Assembly (NCBI GenBank): GCA_022605405.1
Contig: JABYQQ010000017.1
Coordinates: 992,001 to 1,056,000, forward strand
Source of the DNA: Earliella scabrosa
Lineage: Eukaryota; Basidiomycota; Agaricomycetes; Polyporales; Polyporaceae
Reading direction: 5' to 3'
Length of the DNA: 64,000 nt
Positions within the stretch are counted from its first letter, which is position 1, and the number at the start of each line of letters is the position of its first letter. The translations under genes and the position numbers were made by a program. Below, piece by piece: positions 56,990 through 64,000 of this stretch. The notes below the pieces were generated by a model. The model was not told the DNA's origin, ran no database searches, and worked only from the letters and a program-made list of their open reading frames with translations.

Positions 56990-58815
56990 ATGGGCAAAGG
57001 CGTACGTCTCTCCTCTCCCCCTCCGTCCTCTGAACTTCGCACTCACGCCCCCAACTGCGTCATCAGTACAGCGTCGCCATCGCGTCTAACCCCGTACGTC
57101 TCGTGCCTGTCCAGCCACCCCCGTGTCTCTCACACTGACCTCTGCGCTTTTCCAGTACATCGTCGGTTCGTTCGCATGTATCGGCGGTGGACTCTTCGGT
57201 CTGGACATCTCGTCCATGTCCGGCGTCCTCTCCAATGACGCCTACAAGAACTACTTCGGCAACCCCGACTCCAACGCCCAGGGCGCCATCGTCGCCTCCA
57301 TGCCCGCCGGCTCCTTCGTCGGCGCCATGGCCGTCGGTAAGCTCGCCGACATCCTCGGTCGCAAGTGGACCATCCTCCTCGCCGGCTGGATCTGGGTCAT
57401 CGGCGCCACCCTCCAGTGCGCCGCCCAGAACCGCGGCATGCTCGTCGCAGGCCGTGTCATTGCCGGTATGTCCGTCGGTATCGCCTCCGCCATCGTCCCC
57501 CTCTACCAGTCCGAGATCACCGAACCCCGCATCCGTGGCCGTCTCGTCTCCCTCCAGCAGTGGTCCATCACCTGGGGTATCCTCATCCAGTACTTCATCC
57601 AGTTCGGCTGCTCGTACATTGATGGCCTCGCCTCCTGGCGTATCCCTTGGGGTCTCCAGATGATCCCCGGTATGATCCTCGGCACCGGCATGCTCCTCCT
57701 CCCCGAGTCCCCCCGTTGGCTCATCGACCACGACCGCGAGTCTGAGGCGCTCGAGATCCTCGCCGACCTCCACGGCAAGGGCGACCCCAACAACGAGCTC
57801 GTCCAGCTCGAGTTCCACGAGATCAAGGACCAGGTCCGCTTCGAGCGTACTGAGGGCGCCAAGTCCTACCTCGACCTCCTCCGCCCTGGCATCTTCCGCC
57901 GTGTCACGCTCGGTGCGTCCCTCCAGATGTGGTCCCAGCTTTCCGGCATGAACATCATGATGTACGTCCTCAATCCCCACTTGCTCGTCTTTCGCGCGCA
58001 CTGCTGACCGCCCCGCTCCCGCGCATGCAGGTACTACATCGTCTACGTCTTCCAGGGCGCCGGTCTCTCCGGCCGCCGCGGTAACCTCATCGCCTCCTCC
58101 GTGCAGTACATCCTCAACGTCGTCTTCACCGTCCCCGCGATCATCTACATCGACCGCTGGGGCCGTCGCCCCATGCTCCTCGCCGGCACCTTCCTCATGG
58201 GCTTCTGGCTCTACCTCGTCGGCGGCCTCCAGGGCGGGTTCGGGAACTGGGGCGACGTCGACGGCGACCGCGTCTGGATCATCTCGAGCAACGACGGCGT
58301 CACCAAGGCCGTCATCTGCTTCTCCTACTTCTTCGTCTGCTCCTTCGCGATCACCATGGGCCCCGTGTCGTGGACGTACCCGGCCGAGATCTTCCCGATG
58401 CGCGTGCGCGCCAAGGCCGTCTCGCTCTCGACCTCGGCGAACTGGATCTTCAACTTTGCGCTCGCGTGGGCGGTCCCGCCCGGGCTCGCGACGATCGCGT
58501 GGAAGACGTACTTCATCTTCGGCACGTTCAACTTTGCCGCCTTCATCCACATCTTCTTCATGTTCCCCGAGACGGCCGGACGCACGCTCGAGGAGATCGA
58601 GGAGGTGTTCGCGCAGGGACACACGTTCGCGGCCTGGAAGATCAAGCGCCACGTCGGCCAGAAGACCCTCGAGCAGGTCAAGGCCGAGGTCAAGGTGCGC
58701 ACTTCTTCTTCCCGCTGTTCTGTTCGTTGGATGGAGCGCGCGTGCTGACTGCTGTTTTTCATTCTAGCACGACGTGCACGAGACCGAGCTCCACGACGAG
58801 AAGAGCCCCGCGTAA
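56990..58815 (+). CDS. MFS hexose transporter, 518 aa
   Basis: Exons 56990-57001, 57067-57093, 57156-57961, 58031-58694 and 58768-58815 join in phase to 518 aa, the usual length for fungal sugar porters. Signature motifs are present: GGGLFGLDISSMSG in TM1, GKLADILGRKW (about 73-83), RVIAGMSVGIASAIVPLYQSE, PESPRWLID (about 196), QLSGMNIMMYYIVYVF in TM7, DRWGRRPML, and PVSWTYPAEIFPMRVRAKA near TM10-11. Twelve membrane helices are expected, in the plasma membrane, with proton-coupled or facilitated hexose uptake. The two tiny first exons (12 and 27 nt) are typical of basidiomycete HXT genes. Codon use is strongly C-ending, unlike the island genes, indicating high expression. Substrate specificity cannot be read from sequence. 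Confidence 0.95.
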
Positions 58816-60107
58816 GCTGTGCCCGTCTCGCCCCTCACCCTCCTCTCTTCGTTTCGCACCCACTCTGTTTTGTCTACGTTACGACCCCATCCTCTCTCGC
58901 GTTCGTGCCAGTGGCTAGCGTACGTTACATCTCCTGTATAGTGCTGCCCTCTCCAACTCGCATCGCATCGCATCTCGTTCATCCCGCCCATATTCGGATA
59001 TCCTCACGCGCGCCCCGTGCCACTCAGCGAATGACGATAATGACCGCCCAGGCCCTCCCCGGCCATGTATTTTGTACCGTACTTGCTACCAATCCAACAC
59101 GCGTTCAAGTTCAACTCAGCTCTCCTCGCGTGCCCGCCCGACCCGCGATATGTCTGCAGTGAGTCGTTCGATGGGGTTGTTGTGAAGTTGCGAAAATGTG
59201 AGCGGTGAGCTCGAATTGCAGTAAGTAATATACTTGAGCGCGTACCCAGTACTGTGCTCGTGCTCGTGCTCTACATATCATCTGAGACAAGCTCGACGCC
59301 CGCCGACGTCACCTGCCCAGCTCGACGCACATCGACACAGCAAGGGCTGCATGGGCGCGGCTCCGAAGAGCCAGGGCCAGGAACGTGACGTCGTCGCCCG
59401 CCCACTCGGACCCGTCGCGTTCTGCACCTCGCGCCGCACGCAATATTGCCGAAGTTCAACCTTTTCATCTTCGTGAATTGCTAGGAGCCTGTGGCTCGGC
59501 CGGTAACGACACTCTCGCGTGCGTATACATACATGTATATGCATGTGCGAGCAAGCTGCAGCAGAGTGAAAGCCTCTATCTAGCCTGAAGGAATACGACC
59601 CTGCAGAACGAAGACGCGCAACGTCCCCATACCGGTGGTTATCGTGTGGATTGCCGTGTGCGTTCCCGCATTTGGACGGCGCGATGCTTGTCGGAAGCAG
59701 GCTTTGTTCACACCTGTGGTCGTTCAAACGTTCAAACGTTCACACCCAACAAGGTCCGTTCAGCAGCCCTCGCGATCGGCGCCAGGACGTACGAGAATAG
59801 TCACGAAACGGAACATTAATGCCAGACAAAGGATTCCAGGCGTACCGACACCGCCACGCTCGCGTTGGGGCTACAACCTTCACGTCTAAACCTTGAGCTT
59901 TGGGCTCTCATGGTGTAACGGCCTTTGCGTGCGCATGGCTCGGCAGGACACTATCGTCTTTGTACGATGCGGCAGGACAACCTCGCATAAAAGCACCCGC
60001 ACCGAGTGCTACAACGCAACGTACCTCTGGCTCCATCTCCTACCCTGCTACCTCCCACTCTCACCCCGACCCACTCCGCGTTATAGTGTACCGCAGGTCT
60101 GCCACCC
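58816..60107. other. Intergenic, no gene
   Basis: Pyrimidine-rich 3' flank of the transporter, followed by the promoter of the BTB gene. Only short frames. Confidence 0.6.
59986..59992 (+). promoter_or_regulatory. TATA-like element of the BTB gene
   Basis: CATAAAA lies about 120 bp upstream of the ATG at 60108. Confidence 0.45.
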
Positions 60108-61230
60108 ATGCCAGTGCCACCCAACATGAACAACAACCCCGCCGCACGCGCGCCCGGCGAGATCACACGCACCGCCGGCACCGCTGGCTTCATCAAGGAC
60201 AGAGAGTGTTCCTTCACCGACGGGAACGGCTACCTCGTCGCGCGCAACGCCCTCGGCCAAAACGTCGCGTTCTGCATCCACCGCGGCGTGCTCGCGCGCC
60301 ACGCGCCCGCACTCGAAGCGCTCTTTGCGAGTGCGACGGAGAGCGTTGAGGGCCGCCCGGTCGTCCGGGTGCCCGAGACCGCGTACGACGTCACGCAGCT
60401 CCTGAGGGTCGTCTATGGATTTGTGTAAGTTGTCCACTCATGTACGCGTCTCCTCGGACCGCTTAGCTCACGCACGCACGCCTTGGTGCTCTTGCCTCTT
60501 CAGTAAGCCAGGGAGTGTCGCGCCCTTCGCCGTCCTCGCCGCGTGGCTCCGGGTGGGGATCGCGTACCGGATGCGCGACCTCTTCGACGCCGCGGAGGCC
60601 CAGACTCAGCCGCTCTTCCCCACCGACCTCGACGAGTGGGACGAGCGGGACACGGCCGAGTACAAGCACAACTTCCACGCGCATCACGCCATCGAGGCCC
60701 TCAACGTCTTCCGCCGCGCGCCACGCGAGGACGAGGACGAGTTCAACATGTCGCACCTGATCCCGGCGGCCGTGTACCGGTGCTGCCAGCTCGAGGGCGA
60801 GCTGAGCGGTCTCCGCGAGGACGGGTCGGTGGAAGAGCTGTCGGCGGAGGACGTCGCGCTGGTGGGGCGGGCGCAGGCGCGGCTGAAGGCGCACGGGGCG
60901 CGAATGGTGAAGGCATGCAAGAAGTGGAGGTGGTCGGAGCACTGCGACTTCAAGTGGGCTTTCGACGGGTGCTACGACGTCATGCTCGATATTGCGCTGG
61001 GGGACGGGGACGGGAGGGAGGCGCTCCTTGGGGGCGACCCGCTCGATCGCCAGTTCCAGGAGCACATCGACGAGCAGAAGGACGAGGGGAAGTATCAGAC
61101 TCGGGATGATTTTATGGACTGCATGGGCGCGTGTGAGGCATGCATCGAGCCTGCGCGGCGGGAGTTTGCGGGGATGCGCTGGCGGGTGTGGGAGGACCTC
61201 GCTGCGATTGCGGAGGTGGAGGAGGCTTGA
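60108..61230 (+). CDS. BTB/POZ-domain protein, 347 aa
   Basis: Exons 60108-60424 and 60504-61230 join in phase to 347 aa. The N-terminal third is a BTB fold: CSFTDGNGYLVARN, VAFCIHRGVLARHAPALEALF, PVVRVPETAYDVTQLLRVVYGF. It is followed by KPGSVAPFAVLAAWLRVGIAY and the family-specific C-terminal region (HLIPAAVYRCCQLEGELSGL, LSAEDVALVGRAQARLKAHG, and a Cys-containing end DDFMDCMGACEACIEPARREF). Agaricomycetes have many such proteins; BTB folds dimerise or act as Cul3 adaptors, but this class is uncharacterised. The pseudogene at 13069-14246 is a relative. The intron (79 nt) interrupts the end of the BTB fold. Second ATG at residue 7 is an alternative start. Confidence 0.85.
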
Positions 61231-61896
61231 CGGGTGCAGGAAGTGCTGGGATTGATATGGGTGGCTCGAGAGCAGGAACTAGGAGAGTTACGAGCAAGAG
61301 CGTTTGAACATTGTATACTTGCCATCGTTGCGAATGTGGAGACCGCGGGTCGGCATCCTCAGCGCTGCACCAGGCTGCTGCTGTGCGTAATTCCCTGTAT
61401 GTGGTAGACTGGACAAATTCCAGCGAGATGCCGCGCGCTGCGCATGGACGTTGACGTTGCTGACGAGGCCGGGATGAGAGCGGATGGGAATGGGCTGTCA
61501 ACAAGTCAAGTTGGGCGTTCGGAACATGGAGAGCCTGAAGATGGTCTGACAAGCGGGCGGGTCAAAGTTTGCTGGAGCCACCTGGACCTGTCCGACATGT
61601 GAGAGTGATTGCGTGCGAGCGTATCGAAGCTCGGAGGTTGTGGGATGGAAGAGAGAAGGTGGTCAGCGGACGGGAAGGATGGTACGCACCGTTCCTGGCC
61701 CGAGAAGGTTCATCAACACCTATCCGAACCGCGTAGATCCAACCCGCGTCTCATGCCAGCCCGTTGTGGCCTTGTATCTCAACAATACTTCAGCCCTGCG
61801 TGCGTGCGCGTTGGGCGAGAGAGTCAACTGAATCCGCGATGGTGAGTGGACAAGCCGGCTGGGAGAGGGACTCGGAGATGGGCGGAGCGGAGTTAT

Positions 61897-61932
61897 CTGA
61901 TATGCGGACTCGTCGTATCTGATAAGATATCG
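61897..61932 (+). promoter_or_regulatory. Cluster of GATA motifs before an iron-transport gene
   Basis: Within about 35 bp there are ctgatat, ctgataag and agatatc motifs, so GATA occurs several times on both strands. Fungal siderophore transporter genes are commonly repressed by GATA factors of the SreA/Urbs1 type binding such sites. Location 230-265 bp before the ATG at 62163 fits; function is inferred. Confidence 0.45.
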
Positions 61933-62036
61933 CCGGCTGTCAACTCCTGCAGCGATGTCGCCCATTGCAGCAAGCGCGTGCACCTGGTCCTCCTTCGCTC
62001 CGACGCTGTTCTCCCGACTGTCGCGTCTACTCTCGC

Positions 62037-62043
62037 TATATAT
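62037..62043 (+). promoter_or_regulatory. TATA box of the siderophore-type transporter
   Basis: TATATAT lies 126 bp upstream of the ATG at 62163. Confidence 0.5.
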
Positions 62044-62162
62044 TCCCAGCCCCAGCGTGCACCATGCTCTCGCGCTTCTCGCCCCGCTCCCGCTTGCTGG
62101 CTTGTATCTGCTCGCCCAAGTCATCCTTGCGCTCAGTACTCTCGGATAGCTAAGCTACAGCC

Positions 62163-64000
62163 ATGTCTGATGACCACGAGAGAACAGCACAGTCCGTGCA
62201 CGATGCGCACTCTCCAGACGCTCTTCCAAAGCTCGACCGCGACATCGAGGAACAGCTCGAGGCGGAGGTCGACGCTCACCTCGGCGTCATGGCCGTCGAG
62301 GCCGCGGAGAAGGTTTATGGTCGCTACTCAAAATGGTTCCTGTTTATTGGGTGCGTCTCACGTTCTCTCTTCTCTCCCTGCTTCCCGAACGCGTTCTCCT
62401 CTTGTTCTCGTCTCCATTCTATAAAGTGACTCCGAGCGGCAACCCGTAACCTCGAATGGGTTTCACATCTCGGCCCACCACGCTTGATCCGTGTCGAGTA
62501 ACGCATGCGTCCTCTACGGTCTTGCTCAGTATGCTCTCCGAAGTAGATGTTCGCGTTCCAAGTGCTGGCCAATGCGTGGTTGCCGGACTCCTCTGCACCT
62601 GCCAATGATTGGGAACGACCGCTCCAATGCATAATGGCCTGCCGTACCATGACTCTCCCACTTGACACGGCACCAGCCATGTCTGGTCTCTCTTTCTCTC
62701 CTTTCTACGCGAACTCTTGCGGGGAAACGCGACACTGACTCTGCGACTCTCTCGCAGCATTGCGCTCGCCTCCTACATCTACTCGCTCGACGGCACGACG
62801 ACGTACTTGTACCTCCCATACGCCGCCTCCGCCTACGACAGGCACAGCATGATCTCCACCATCCAGACCGCCCAGTCTGTCATCAGTCGGTATCCCGCCC
62901 TTGGTCTCCTCACGCTGGTGTACTTACCGTGCTCTTCCAGTCGCGGTGGGCAAGCCTGTGATCGCCAAGTTTGCGGACGTCCGCTCCCGTGCGCAAGCGT
63001 ACATCCTCGTCCGTACGTACAGCCTCCCTACCCTTCCTCTCACCCGTTTTGCTCAATGTTGGCCCTCGACAGTTGGATTCTACGTTCTCGGTCCGTTCTC
63101 ACGTCTCCTCTCGCGGTGCGCGCTGCGTTTCTAACTTCTGTCGGACTAGGTTACATCGTCATCGCGTCTGCCCATTCCGTCGGGGCCATCGCCGGAGGCA
63201 TCATCCTCTACGCCGTGTACGTGCTCTCATCGCATCTACCCCCTGTTTGCTGACTGCTGACCCCGGTCCACAGCGGCTACACGTACGTCTTCAACGTTTC
63301 CGCAAACCCCGTCCCCGTGTCCCCGCTGACCGCACGCGCCGCAGAGGCCTGCAACTTCTGACGTCTGTCATCGTCGCGGACATCACGACGCTCAAGTGGC
63401 GCGGGCTCGTGAACGGCCTCACTTCCGCGCCGTTCATCGTCAACGCCTTCGTCGGCGCGAACATCGCGACGTCGATCAACGCGCACTCCGGATGGCGCTG
63501 GGGATGTGCGTCCCCTTCCCTCTCCATTTCGCCTTTCCTCTCCTGCATGCATTGACACCAGCACTCACATCCCCTTCCCTCCCCATACGCAGACGGCATG
63601 TTCGCGATCCTCGTCCCCGCCGCGCTCTCCCCGCTCATCGTCACCCTCGCCTGGGCCGAGCACAAGGCGCGCACGCTCGGGCTCCTCCCGCCTCCGCCGC
63701 ACAAGCCGACCGTCGAGCTCGAAGTGGGCTTCTTCCAAGCATCAGTCGTTCCGCGCGCGGGGCGCGCGTGGAAGTTCGCGCAGCAACTGGACGCGGTCGG
63801 GTTGTTGCTTGTCGGGACGAGCGTTGCGCTCATTTTGCTCCCGCTCACGCTTGCGAGGAGCGCGAGGGGCGGGTGGGAAAACCGTGAGCGGCTCTCGTTC
63901 CTGTTGGATGGAGGACACGCGGGCTGACGGTGAGCGTGCAGCGTCGATGATCGCGATGCTGGTTGTGGGCGTCGTTCTGTTGCCCGTGATCGTGTTCTGG
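62163..64000 (+). CDS. MFS siderophore iron transporter (Arn/Sit type), cut by window end
   Basis: Exons 62163-62350, 62758-62885, 62941-63012, 63073-63090, 63150-63216, 63274-63282, 63345-63505, 63593-63883 and 63942-64000 (edge) join in phase. Motifs of the siderophore family are clear: GVMAVEAAEKVYGRYSKWFLF, ALASYIYSLDGTTTYLYLPYA, SMISTIQTAQSVI, VGKPVIAKFADVRSRAQAYI, LLTSVIVADITTLKWRG, LTSAPFIVNAFVGANIATSI, AHSGWRWGYGMFAILVPAAL, then QLDAVGLLLVGTSVALILLP. It imports ferric siderophores across the plasma or endosomal membrane by proton symport. Tiny exons (9 and 18 nt) are typical of these basidiomycete genes. The first intron is unusually long, 407 nt, against 55-87 for the rest. The C-terminal helices lie beyond the window. 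Confidence 0.9.

Larger units (their letters stand above)
61231..62162. other. Intergenic, promoter of the siderophore-type transporter
   Basis: No gene is supported; frames around 61600-61850 are short and overlapping. A TATA box lies at 62037, and gata-type motifs (ctgatatgcgg, gtatctgataagatatcg, 61899-61930) occur 230-265 bp upstream of the ATG. Paired GATA sites are binding sites of iron-responsive GATA repressors in fungi, which fits the downstream gene. Confidence 0.5.

Noticed and set aside
57063..58652. A 529-codon minus-strand open frame opposite the hexose transporter
   Set aside because: It is the complement of strongly C-ending codons, giving a Glu/Asp/Gly-rich protein without motifs. 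The plus strand has a complete, recognisable transporter with introns.
1..64000. CRISPR arrays, rRNA or tRNA genes
   Set aside because: No regularly spaced repeats and no recognisable rRNA or tRNA segments were seen. By-eye tRNA search is weak, so a covariance-model scan would be needed to exclude tRNAs.
1..64000. LTR retrotransposon
   Set aside because: No reverse transcriptase, integrase or aspartic protease motifs were recognised on either strand, and no long direct repeats.

Overview
The window is nuclear DNA of a filamentous basidiomycete, most likely a white-rot polypore (Agaricomycetes, Polyporales). The evidence is GC-rich DNA packed with short GT-AG introns (mostly 40-70 nt), a Tnp2-type (EnSpm/CACTA) DNA transposase with introns, a basidiomycete-style F-box/BTB repertoire, and remnants of fungal alpha-amylase and cytochrome P450 genes. 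All gene models below were spliced by eye. I trusted a model when donor, acceptor and phase agreed across every exon.

The window has two compartments. From 0 to about 54 kb is an accessory island of orphan or fast-evolving genes, pseudogenes and a transposase. From about 57 kb to the right edge are three conserved, codon-biased housekeeping-type genes: an MFS hexose transporter, a BTB-domain protein and an MFS siderophore-type transporter cut by the window end. Each has a TATA box 110-126 bp before its ATG.

Island, left to right. 0.45-1.2 kb: first copy of a three-copy unknown family. 2-4.5 kb: a small orphan gene and a WD40-like protein with a C-terminal membrane helix. 5.5-14.3 kb: a graveyard of broken enzyme and regulatory genes (glucosidase II alpha C-terminus, GH13 alpha-amylase, P450, BTB protein). 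15-19.2 kb: a zinc-finger-like small gene, an 11-exon orphan with a tandemly duplicated exon-intron unit, and another small orphan. 20.5-23.1 kb: a disordered His/Pro-rich protein and a short SUN-domain membrane protein. 23.6-26.3 kb: a coiled-coil gene and a 499-aa orphan with a caspase/CHAT-like His-Cys arrangement. 27.7-35.4 kb: F-box-like orphan, second and third family copies, a Cys/His gene and a RING plus coiled-coil protein resembling meiotic Zip3/HEI10/RNF212 proteins.

35.8-44.1 kb holds an intact 1187-aa Tnp2-like transposase, preceded on the same strand by a 510-aa orphan and a Zn2Cys6-like protein, possibly cargo or accessory genes of the same element. 44.6-50.5 kb has four more intact orphan genes. 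52.3-54.1 kb is an intact F-box gene. Functions given for orphans are inferences from motifs only.
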